A DNA stretch of 64,000 nt, taken from NCBI GenBank assembly GCA_040222995.1, contig JAVKBW010000016.1:1-64000 (forward strand), in the 5' to 3' direction. Made by a program: the position numbers and the translations under genes. Below are positions 57,299 through 64,000 of the stretch, in pieces (the stretch's first letter is position 1; each line of letters starts with the position of its first letter). The DNA is from JAVKBW01 sp040222995. Its GTDB lineage: Bacteria; Pseudomonadota; Alphaproteobacteria; UBA8366; Aestuariispiraceae. The notes under the pieces are model-generated. The model worked only from the letters and a program-made list of their open reading frames with translations, did no database searches and was not told where the DNA came from.

Positions 57299-57595
57299 AT
57301 GCAAACGACACAAGGGCCTTGGGCCGAAGCCGGGCAGAACCTGCAATCCCTGCGGCTGCAATGCGAGATAACAGAAGCCGAACTGGCCGAACAGGCCGGT
57401 GCGCCGTCCCGCCAGTGGGTTCTGGATATCGAAAACGGCCGCCGCGCGGTTCCCTCCTCGATGTACCGCACGCTGGCCGGAATCTATGGCCTGCCGGTCC
57501 GCGACTTCGCGACGCTGTGCCTGCGTTTCTATGACCGCAAGGCCTATGACGCTCTTTTCGGCAACCAGTCCGATCTGGTCGCTGTCGCCGCGTAA
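57299..57595 (+). CDS. XRE-type helix-turn-helix regulator
   Basis: A 98-residue DNA-binding protein, starting at the ATG behind GACGGAGTAAG. The helix-turn-helix spans about residues 14-60 (LQSLRLQCEITEAELAEQAG, then QWVLDIENGRRAVPSSMYRT). No second domain. It is separated from folK by 188 bp containing A/T-rich promoter-like sequence and is convergent with the VWA gene. Targets are unknown. Confidence 0.78.
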   Translation: MQTTQGPWAEAGQNLQSLRLQCEITEAELAEQAGAPSRQWVLDIENGRRAVPSSMYRTLAGIYGLPVRDFATLCLRFYDRKAYDALFGNQSDLVAVAA

Positions 57596-57619
57596 GCAGC
57601 GATTCGCCGTCCGGCATTC

Positions 57620-58402
57620 TCAGAATAGCTGGTTTTCGCCGCAGGTCTCGATAATCGAGGCCACGGCTGCTGCGGTCCCTGTACCGCGTGTCTGCGTTTC
57701 GACGTACAGACCGCCGGTTTCTGCGGCATAGGTCCGCATGATCGACGAAACTTCCGGGTCGACGCCGAAATACGACCCGGATGTCGGCACGTAAATCGCC
57801 GAAATATGAATGTTCTTCCGCTGGGCCGATAACGCGACCCGGTACGCGTGCAGGTCGTCAATTCCCTGTATGTACGTGTCGTCGAAGCCGCCGGGCTTGT
57901 TGTCGGTGATAAGGATGAGGATCCGGCTGTCGGCGATCCACTCTCCGTTAAAATCTCCCTTCTGCTGGCGGCCGGCCGCCGGCAGGCTGTTGATTGCGGC
58001 GTTCAACGCCTCGTCGGATGCTTCAGGGCCGGACCGGCCGCCATAGGCCGACAGGTGGTTGATTTCGGCTTTTACCATGCTTGACTTGGTTTCGATGTCG
58101 GGCAGGGCGTCCAGGTCCAGCCGAACCACCACGCTGTCGTCGAAACTGATCAGACCGATCCGGAAATCGCCGCCTGAAACGCGTTGCAGAACATCCAGAA
58201 TGTCCTGCGCCTGCTTTTTCATTTCACTGATTGAACCGGCGAGACTGAATGTGGTGTCCATCACCAGAACAAGATCGACCGATCCGCATCTTGCCGGGCC
58301 GTCGTCGCTTGCCTTCGCGCGGATGCCGCCGGCGTTTAAGGCGGTGACGAGGACGAGACCGCACAAAAGCAGACCGCCAGCTATGGAGGAATGCTTTCCC
58401 AT
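57620..58402 (-). CDS. Exported von Willebrand factor A-domain protein
   Basis: A 260-residue protein with a signal peptide ending near residue 30. The VWA domain fills almost all the rest. The metal-ion-dependent adhesion site is D49-T-T51-F-S53, with threonine in place of the usual second-position serine; a threonine/aspartate pair later (LILITDNKPGG) completes the fold. Predicted periplasmic or secreted metal-dependent binding protein. The partner is unknown. Confidence 0.82.
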   Translation of the reverse strand: MGKHSSIAGGLLLCGLVLVTALNAGGIRAKASDDGPARCGSVDLVLVMDTTFSLAGSISEMKKQAQDILDVLQRVSGGDFRIGLISFDDSVVVRLDLDALPDIETKSSMVKAEINHLSAYGGRSGPEASDEALNAAINSLPAAGRQQKGDFNGEWIADSRILILITDNKPGGFDDTYIQGIDDLHAYRVALSAQRKNIHISAIYVPTSGSYFGVDPEVSSIMRTYAAETGGLYVETQTRGTGTAAAVASIIETCGENQLF

Positions 58403-58417
58403 TGCCGTAGAGTGCTT

Positions 58418-60214
58418 TTAAAGATCGGAATCGGCAAGTCTCATAACGGTGTTGTGACCCTCGCAGATCGACGGCAGCATGCCGGGACCGGTCGACAGGA
58501 TGTTCTCGGCGAAAAACCGCGCCGTGGTCACTTTCTGCCGCAGCACATTTTCGTTCCCGCCGGCGCCTTTTTCGCTTTCGAGGATATCGAAGGCGCATTT
58601 CGCCATCCGCGCCATCATCGATCCTCCGGCTGTTATGCCGAACAGGGTGAGGTACGGCGTCGATGCCGCCTGAATGGCTGCGGTGTTGTGCTTGCCTTCC
58701 GACAGGATCCATTCCGTCGCCGTCTCCAGCGTATCGATGCTCAGGGCGAGATATTTTCTGATGATGGAAATTTCCGGATCGACAATCGGGTTAAGGCCGT
58801 TCACCAGCGCATTCAGCTCGTCGAAATACTCCCAGACCGCCACGCCGTCATCGCGCAGAATTTTGCGGCCGACAAGATCGGCGGCCTGTATGCCGTTCGT
58901 TCCTTCGTAAATCGGCAGGATGCGTGAATCCCGGTAATACTGGGCGGCGCCGGTTTCCTCGATGAATCCCATGCCGCCATGAATCTGAACGCCCAGTGAA
59001 CTGATCGCCACTGATTGATCCGTCAGCCAGCCCTTGATGACCGGGGTCAGAAGGTCGACCCGGCGGCTGGCGTAGGCGCGCGTTGCGTCGTCGCCATGAT
59101 GCTTGCTGGTATCCACCGATACCATCGTGTCGAGAATCAGCGACCGCATCGCCTCGATTGTGGATCGCATGGTCAGCAGCATCCGGCGGATATCGGGATG
59201 CCGGGCAATCGGCCCCGACGCGTCGCCGCCGGGCGCTATTCCCTGTATTCTTTCCTGCGCATACAGGCGCGCCTGCTGGTAGGTGCGTTCGGCGATGGCG
59301 AGGCCTTGCGAGGCAACCGTCAGGCGGGCGTTGTTCATCATCGTGAACATGCAGGTCAGCCCCTTGTTCTCGTCGCCGACCAGATATCCGATCGCCCCGT
59401 CGTTGTCTCCATAGGCCATCACGCAGGTCGGGCTGCCATGAATGCCCAGTTTGCGTTCGAGAGAGACGCATCGAAGATCATTGCGCCGGCCGGGCGTTCC
59501 ATCGTCATTGGCGATGTATTTCGGAACCAGAAAAAGCGATATGCCGCGCGTTCCGGCCGGCGCATCCGGCAGACGGGCCAACACCAGATGACAGATGTTT
59601 TCCGACATGTCGTGTTCGCCGTAGGTGATGAAAATCTTCTGGCCCTTGATGCGGTAATGGTCGCCTTCCGGCGTCGCCCTGGTTTTGAGCAGGGCGAGAT
59701 CGGACCCCGCCTGCGGTTCCGTCAGATTCATCGTTCCGGTCCATTCGCCGGAAACCAGCTTCGGCAGATACAGCCGTTTCAGCTCGTCCGAGCCGTGCGA
59801 ATGAAGGGCCTCGATGGCTCCTTGCGTCAGCAGCGGCCACAATCCCCAGGACAGATTCGCGGCATGCCACATTTCGCCGACCGCAATCGCGACGGTCCAG
59901 GGCAGCGCCATCCCGCCGATATCCTCATCGAAAGGCAGACCGCACCAGCCTCCCTCCACAAAGGCGTCATACGCCTCCTTCCATCCATCCGGCGTCCTCA
60001 CGGCGCCGTTTTCAATCGTCGATCCTTGCCGGTCGCCGGACTCGTTGATCGGCGCCAGCACTTCCGCGGCGAATTTCCCCGCTTCCTCGAAAATCGGATC
60101 CAGATAGTCCGCGTCGATGTCCTTGTAGGGGGCCAACCCCTGCAAGGAACTGCCGAGCCCGAAATCATCGAACAGGAATTTAAGGTCGGTTAGTGGCGCG
60201 GAATATCCGGTCAT
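58418..60214 (-). CDS. Acyl-CoA dehydrogenase, long form
   Basis: A 598-residue flavoenzyme oxidising acyl-CoA. The family features are MNLTEPQAGSDLALLKTRAT (FAD/substrate region), FITYGEHDMSENICHLVLAR, MMNNARLTVASQGLAIAERT, and the catalytic glutamate loop YEGTNGIQAADLVGR. An extra C-terminal domain gives the long form to which the DMSP-demethylation enzyme DmdC belongs, but that form is also widespread in fatty-acid metabolism. The flavin-linked dehydrogenase gene follows it on the same strand. DmdC function is not claimed. Confidence 0.9.
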   Translation of the reverse strand: MTGYSAPLTDLKFLFDDFGLGSSLQGLAPYKDIDADYLDPIFEEAGKFAAEVLAPINESGDRQGSTIENGAVRTPDGWKEAYDAFVEGGWCGLPFDEDIGGMALPWTVAIAVGEMWHAANLSWGLWPLLTQGAIEALHSHGSDELKRLYLPKLVSGEWTGTMNLTEPQAGSDLALLKTRATPEGDHYRIKGQKIFITYGEHDMSENICHLVLARLPDAPAGTRGISLFLVPKYIANDDGTPGRRNDLRCVSLERKLGIHGSPTCVMAYGDNDGAIGYLVGDENKGLTCMFTMMNNARLTVASQGLAIAERTYQQARLYAQERIQGIAPGGDASGPIARHPDIRRMLLTMRSTIEAMRSLILDTMVSVDTSKHHGDDATRAYASRRVDLLTPVIKGWLTDQSVAISSLGVQIHGGMGFIEETGAAQYYRDSRILPIYEGTNGIQAADLVGRKILRDDGVAVWEYFDELNALVNGLNPIVDPEISIIRKYLALSIDTLETATEWILSEGKHNTAAIQAASTPYLTLFGITAGGSMMARMAKCAFDILESEKGAGGNENVLRQKVTTARFFAENILSTGPGMLPSICEGHNTVMRLADSDL

Positions 60215-60239
60215 GCCGTTTTCATACCCTTATTTGCTT

Positions 60240-61685
60240 TTACAGTACTTTACCTGGATTAAAGAGACCTGACGGGTCTATCGCGTCCTTTAACTTTCGC
60301 ATCAGCGACAGCTCCGTCGCCGATTTGTAGCGCAGCATTTCACCGCGTTTGCTCTGTCCGACCCCGTGTTCCGCGCTGAACGACCCGCCGAATTTTGCCG
60401 TTATGTCATGGACGATTCCGTGGATGGCGTCGATTTCATCTTCGAACGCATCGGCTGTCATGCCGGGTGGCGCTGTCACGTTGTAGTGCAGGTTTCCGTC
60501 GCCGACATGACCGAATGGATAGGGCTGAACACCTGGCATATAGTCATCCAGCGCAGCAGCGGCATTACGCAGAAAGGCGGGAACCAGACTTACCGGCACG
60601 GAAATATCGTGCTTGGTCGATGGGCCTGATTTGAGCTGGGCGTCGACGATCGCTTCGCGCAGAAACCAGATATCCTTGCGCTGCTGTTCGGACTGGGCGA
60701 TGGCGGCGTCGGCGACCAGTCCGTCCTCGAAGGCGCTTTCCAGCATCCCTGCCATCGCTGCCTGCATAGCCCCGTCGTTTCCCGAGCCGCCGAATTCCAG
60801 AAGCACGCTCCATTCCGCGATATCGCTCATCGGCCGTTTGGCCGCAGGCACGTGTTCGAAAGCGGTTTCCAGCGTGATTCCCGCTAGAAGTTCAAAACTG
60901 ACAAGGCCGTCGCCGCTCGCCGTGCGGGCCCGTTCAAGCAGGTCGAGACATCCGTCCAGCGAGGCCAGCGCGCAGAAGGCGGTGGCGTGTTCGTTTAGTT
61001 TGGGAAACAGCTTCAGGGTTGCGGCGGTGATGATTCCCAGCGTGCCTTCAGAGCCGATCAGAAGCTGTTTCAGATCGTAGCCGGCATTGTTCTTGCGCAG
61101 CGAATTCAGGCCGTTCCAGATTTCGCCGTCAGGCAGAACCGCTTCAAGCCCCAGAACGAGGTCCCTCGTATTGCCGTATCGCAGGACGTTGATGCCGCCG
61201 GCATTGGAGGCGATGTTGCCGCCGATGGTGCAGGACCCTTCCGCGCCGAGACTCAGCGGGAAAAGGCGGTCCGCTTCCGACGCGGCATGCTGTACATCCT
61301 GCAGGATGCAGCCGGCCTCGACCGTTATCGAATAATCCGCCGGGTCGACGGCCCTGATACGATTCATTCGTGTCAGCGACAGGGCGATCTGATTGCCGCT
61401 CGCATCCGGCGTTGCGCCGCCGACGCGTCCCGTGTTGCCGCCTTGCGGCACGATCGAAACCTTGTTGGCGGCGCAGATCTTCACGACTTTGGCTACGTCT
61501 TCGACCGTTGCGGGCCTGGCCAGCAGGGCGCATTTGCCATGATAAATGTTTCTGCTGTCGACCATCAGCGGGTCTATGACACCGGGATCGGTCGACCACG
61601 CATCCGGGTCGAGGGCGGATTTGATTTCGGCGACAGCGTTTTGCACCGATGCCTTTGCCGATGTGCGGTGGTCAAGGTTGCTCAT
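60240..61685 (-). CDS. FAD-binding oxidoreductase, D-2-hydroxyglutarate/D-lactate dehydrogenase family
   Basis: A 481-residue flavoprotein of the GlcD/D2HGDH type. The FAD_binding_4 signatures are VPQGGNTGRVGGATPDASG, SLGAEGSCTIGGNIASNAGG and IGSEGTLGIITAATLKLFP. The C-terminal metal-binding histidines are in PFGHVGDGNLHYNVTAP, and FSAEHGVGQSKRGEML completes the site. The nearest ATG with normal leader was chosen; a start 36 bases upstream is possible. It likely oxidises a D-2-hydroxy acid and passes electrons to a quinone or ETF. Same strand as the acyl-CoA dehydrogenase. Confidence 0.9.
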   Translation of the reverse strand: MSNLDHRTSAKASVQNAVAEIKSALDPDAWSTDPGVIDPLMVDSRNIYHGKCALLARPATVEDVAKVVKICAANKVSIVPQGGNTGRVGGATPDASGNQIALSLTRMNRIRAVDPADYSITVEAGCILQDVQHAASEADRLFPLSLGAEGSCTIGGNIASNAGGINVLRYGNTRDLVLGLEAVLPDGEIWNGLNSLRKNNAGYDLKQLLIGSEGTLGIITAATLKLFPKLNEHATAFCALASLDGCLDLLERARTASGDGLVSFELLAGITLETAFEHVPAAKRPMSDIAEWSVLLEFGGSGNDGAMQAAMAGMLESAFEDGLVADAAIAQSEQQRKDIWFLREAIVDAQLKSGPSTKHDISVPVSLVPAFLRNAAAALDDYMPGVQPYPFGHVGDGNLHYNVTAPPGMTADAFEDEIDAIHGIVHDITAKFGGSFSAEHGVGQSKRGEMLRYKSATELSLMRKLKDAIDPSGLFNPGKVL

Positions 61686-61792
61686 ACGCAACTGTGTACG
61701 ATGCAGCCTGTAACGGTGCAAGAACAGGAACGGTGTAAGACGGTTCGCGCCGATTTTTCTGCCCGGCCGGCCGCCTTATCCGATCCGTGTTC

Positions 61793-62050
61793 CTATGCCG
61801 TCTGCTTTCCGGTCGTCGTCGGGCAGAACCGAAGCACCAGAAATCCGATTACCGACATGGACGCCGAGCCCGACAGGACGCCGAGCCTGATCGCCGAACC
61901 GTATTCGGGGTCGGTGAAGGCCAGATTGCTGATAAACAGGCTCATTGTGAACCCGATCCCGCACAGACAGGCAACACCGTAAATCTGCATCCACGACGCG
62001 CCGTCAGGGCGTTTGGCGATTCCTGATTGTGCCGCCAACTGCCGCAACAA
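61793..62050 (-). pseudogene. nhaA: Truncated 3' end of nhaA (Na+/H+ antiporter)
   Basis: About 85 residues that match only the C-terminal part of NhaA, including WMQIYGVACLCGIGFTMSLFI and AIRLGVLSGSASMSVIG. A full NhaA is about 390 residues and no upstream part is present in any frame between 62051 and 62175. It is therefore a decayed remnant rather than a functional small membrane protein. It lies directly downstream of the mrp/mnh genes, a neighbouring Na+/H+ antiport system. Confidence 0.8.
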
Positions 62051-62175
62051 CTGGCAATGCCGCCTTGGGTTTTTTCGATAGACCGCCCTGCATGATCTCG
62101 CGTTTGATTTCCAGCCCCACGTAGTCAGGAATTCCTCAGAACACAGCTTGGCGGACTGCCTCTCCCTGGGAACGT

Positions 62176-62541
62176 CTATCTGTTTGGGTCGGACCCTTCC
62201 AGGAAATCGCTCCGACTGTCATACTTCCCGGCCAGCGCATCGCCTTTTGTCTGCGACCACATCGGTACCCCGGCAAGGTAAGCCGCACGGCCGAGAAGAT
62301 GCGCGCCGATCGGTGCCGTAATCATCAGAAAGATGATCCCCGAAAGCACCCAGGCGATGATTTCCAGTTCCTCGGAGTGAACGCCGGCCGCCAGCAGCAT
62401 CAGCCCGGCGCCCAAGGTGCCGGCCTTGGTCGCCGCGTGCATGCGAATATAGATGTCCGGCAATCGAAACAATCCGATCCCGGCAATAAGAGAGAACACT
62501 GCACCGATCAGGATCAACACCCCCGCGATCAGGTCGATCAT
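62176..62541 (-). CDS. mnhG: Mrp/Mnh Na+/H+ antiporter subunit G
   Basis: A 121-residue small membrane subunit of the multi-protein Mrp antiporter. It has three hydrophobic helices, with the family segment LFRLPDIYIRMHAATKAGTL near residues 25-44 and LSGIIFLMITAPIGAHLLGR. Its start overlaps the F subunit by four bases. It is the last gene of the cluster visible in this window. Confidence 0.93.
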   Translation of the reverse strand: MIDLIAGVLILIGAVFSLIAGIGLFRLPDIYIRMHAATKAGTLGAGLMLLAAGVHSEELEIIAWVLSGIIFLMITAPIGAHLLGRAAYLAGVPMWSQTKGDALAGKYDSRSDFLEGSDPNR

Positions 62542-62921
62542 GGCTTGTCTCCCTGCCCCGAAAGTTTTGACGGTTCTATTTCAGCCACCTCCATTCCCGC
62601 GACTTCTTCCGGCTTGTCATTCGGCTCGGAACCGGTGATTTGCGCGGCTCGATGGATGTAGCGTGCAAACGCCACGATTGCGAGGAAGCCGACCAAGGCC
62701 ATGGCGATTGCCACGTCGATAAAACTGTACTCGCTGGAGACTACCGCCTGAACGGTAATGAAACCGATGCCGATGAGCATCAGAAAGTCCAGGGCCAGAA
62801 CACGGTCGGCAAAGCTGGGGCCGCGCATCAGCCGATAAACCGTAAATGCAAAAGCCGCCAATAGACAGCCAAAGGCAACCGTAATTGCGAACTCGAGAAA
62901 AGCCTGACCAAGCGCTTCCAT
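62538..62921 (-). CDS. mnhF: Mrp/Mnh Na+/H+ antiporter subunit F
   Basis: A 127-residue subunit: three transmembrane helices with the family motif MRGPSFADRVLALDFLMLIG and YSFIDVAIAMALVGFLAIVA, then an unusual acidic C-terminal tail of about 40 residues (DKPEEVAGMEVAEIEPSK) beyond the family core. An ATG at 62939 is possible but overlaps subunit E. Overlaps with G and near-overlap with E support one operon. Confidence 0.92.
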   Translation of the reverse strand: MEALGQAFLEFAITVAFGCLLAAFAFTVYRLMRGPSFADRVLALDFLMLIGIGFITVQAVVSSEYSFIDVAIAMALVGFLAIVAFARYIHRAAQITGSEPNDKPEEVAGMEVAEIEPSKLSGQGDKP

Positions 62922-62925
62922 TACT

Positions 62926-63396
62926 CTACTCCATTGCATCCTTGATCAAGTGCTCGAACCCGTCCTTGATCTCACGGCGTAATTCTTCCGGGTCTTCGAT
63001 ATCCATGGCATGGATGTAGAGGGTCGACTTGTCGCTCGATACATCGATGCTCAGGGTGCCGGGCGTGAGGCTGATCAAGTTGGCCAGCAACAATATTTCC
63101 GAATCCTTGTCCAGGTCTAACGGCAGCGCGATGATTGCCGGTTTAAAAGTCATCCGCGGGCTTAGCGTGTCCCGTGCCACCCGGTAGGACGACAGGCACA
63201 GCTCTTTGAGAAACTCCCAGATCAGTCGGACCATGCGGACCGGGCGATAGAAATTATGACGATCAACCCGCTCACGAACCAGCCACAACGAGAAGAAACC
63301 GAGAATGAAACCAAAAAGCAGATTGCCTGGCGCGAAACTCGCTGTGACCGCCCCCCAAATCAGGGCCAGGAACAAGTTGAGCAGCAGAAGGTTCAT
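62926..63396 (-). CDS. mnhE: Mrp/Mnh Na+/H+ antiporter subunit E
   Basis: A 156-residue subunit with two N-terminal transmembrane helices (NLFLALIWGAVTASFAPGNL, then LFGFILGFFSLWLV) and a cytosolic domain carrying ILLLANLISLTPGTLSIDV and LYIHAMDIEDPEELRREIK, both family-typical. It overlaps subunit D by four bases. Confidence 0.93.
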   Translation of the reverse strand: MNLLLLNLFLALIWGAVTASFAPGNLLFGFILGFFSLWLVRERVDRHNFYRPVRMVRLIWEFLKELCLSSYRVARDTLSPRMTFKPAIIALPLDLDKDSEILLLANLISLTPGTLSIDVSSDKSTLYIHAMDIEDPEELRREIKDGFEHLIKDAME

Positions 63397-64000
63397 TGCG
63401 TCGCCTCCTTGACATCGGCGATCTCTGCCATCGGCTTGCCGAGAACCGTACTGATGTAGGCATTGGGGCTTAAAAGCTCTTCGGCAGACCGGCTGGACAT
63501 CTCCACCACCGGGGCGGAATAGAGACCGATGATGATCGTCATGACGGCAAAAGCACCAAGACTTCCTTTCACCAGCGGTCCCGCCTCCTTTACCGGCGTT
63601 TCATCCTCGTCCGCGCGCCAGAAGACCAAGGCAAAAACCCGGCCAACGGCGACCAGAGTCAGGAAGCCGGAAAGCAGAATACCGGCGACAAGAATAGTCG
63701 ATCCGGCTTCGTGGCCCGCCTGAACCAGAAAAACCTTCGGCCAGAACCCGGCGAGGGGCGGCACGCCGGCAAGCGAGAGGCCGACGATCAGGAAAGCGAC
63801 AGCCAGAAAAGGTGCGCGCTTGTAGAGGCCCGCAAGCTCCTCGATCCTCATCGTCTTGCCAGCCACAGCGATCATGCCGGCGGCGATGAACAGCCCGGCC
63901 GAAATGATGATCGAGTGAACGAAGTAGAAGATCGTGCCAAGAAACGCCGCCTCGGTGCCCAAAGCCAAACCGCCGGCCATGACCCCGACGCCGCTCACTA
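63393..64000 (-). CDS. mnhD: Mrp/Mnh Na+/H+ antiporter subunit D, C-terminal part (cut by window edge)
   Basis: The last about 202 residues of the NuoL/M/N-like antiporter subunit D; the gene continues beyond the window. Visible helices include FYFVHSIIISAGLFIAAGMI, and the conserved loop and helix LSLAGVPPLAGFWPKVFLVQ typical of the proton-translocating family. The order D-E-F-G on one strand, with four-base overlaps at D/E and F/G, is the classical mrp operon. Confidence 0.92.
   Translation of the reverse strand, partial: VSGVGVMAGGLALGTEAAFLGTIFYFVHSIIISAGLFIAAGMIAVAGKTMRIEELAGLYKRAPFLAVAFLIVGLSLAGVPPLAGFWPKVFLVQAGHEAGSTILVAGILLSGFLTLVAVGRVFALVFWRADEDETPVKEAGPLVKGSLGAFAVMTIIIGLYSAPVVEMSSRSAEELLSPNAYISTVLGKPMAEIADVKEATQ

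Noticed and set aside
58418..60214. Naming the acyl-CoA dehydrogenase dmdC on the strength of a DddP-like gene in the window
   Set aside because: The long acyl-CoA dehydrogenase form is widespread, the two genes are 37 kb apart, and no other DMSP gene is present.
61793..62050. An intact small membrane protein
   Set aside because: It matches only the C-terminal end of NhaA and lacks any upstream coding sequence.
1..64000. CRISPR arrays, insertion sequences and rRNA genes
   Set aside because: No regularly spaced short repeats, transposase reading frames or rRNA segments were seen on either strand.

Overview
The window is chromosomal DNA from an alphaproteobacterium, probably Rhodospirillales-like and aerobic. 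The left-hand order murA, hisG, hisD, UPF0262, low-molecular-weight phosphatase, maf, RNase G/E, yacG, tRNA-Phe is an arrangement characteristic of that class. The short HisG, GC-rich codon use, Mrp antiporter genes and long-form acyl-CoA dehydrogenase fit. I cannot name a species.

Region by region: 1-9.6 kb holds housekeeping genes (cell wall, histidine, nucleotide sanitation, RNA processing) ending in tRNA-Phe. 9.7-14.5 kb has a surface module: a two-domain glycosyltransferase, a sulfotransferase, a FecR-domain protein and a TPR/beta-barrel protein resembling surface lipoprotein assembly modifiers. 14.5-43.1 kb is a podovirus-type prophage or domesticated particle. 43.1-61.7 kb is host DNA: dihydroorotase, cytidine deaminase, YdcF, a secreted WD40-caspase protein, an outer-membrane barrel, a drug/metabolite exporter, an ankyrin membrane protein, folP-folK, an XRE regulator, a VWA protein, an acyl-CoA dehydrogenase and a D-2-hydroxyacid dehydrogenase. 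61.8-64 kb has a decayed nhaA 3' end beside mrp/mnh genes D-E-F-G, with D cut by the window edge.

The phage region has a LexA/S24-type repressor, an operator array with a consensus rightward promoter, a short early operon, and then a consensus promoter followed at once by two intrinsic terminators. That layout resembles lambda Q/pR'/tR' late control. The late block encodes a coiled-coil virion protein candidate, major capsid protein, decoration protein, small and large terminase, portal, scaffold, tail tubular proteins A and B, internal virion proteins, fibres, spanin-like protein, lysin and 3-TM holin. No integrase, recombinase, polymerase, primase or helicase is present. An 11-bp direct repeat at 14528-14538 and 43094-43104 brackets the block. 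The right copy overlaps the dihydroorotase stop codon.

The most unusual content lies between the large terminase and the portal. Two paralogous proteins (337 and 701 aa) share an N-terminal module of about 155 residues and then diverge completely. One ends in a small basic toxin-like tip followed by a very acidic immunity-like protein. The other has a pre-toxin-like helical region and a C-terminal PD-(D/E)XK nuclease-like domain, and faces a convergent gene that may be its immunity factor. I read this as a phage-borne polymorphic toxin-immunity locus, analogous in logic to MuF toxins of temperate phages but with a different N-terminal domain. Two metabolic cargo genes flank the terminase: an M24 metalloprotein matching the metal-ligand spacing of the DMSP lyase DddP, and a DadA-like FAD oxidoreductase.
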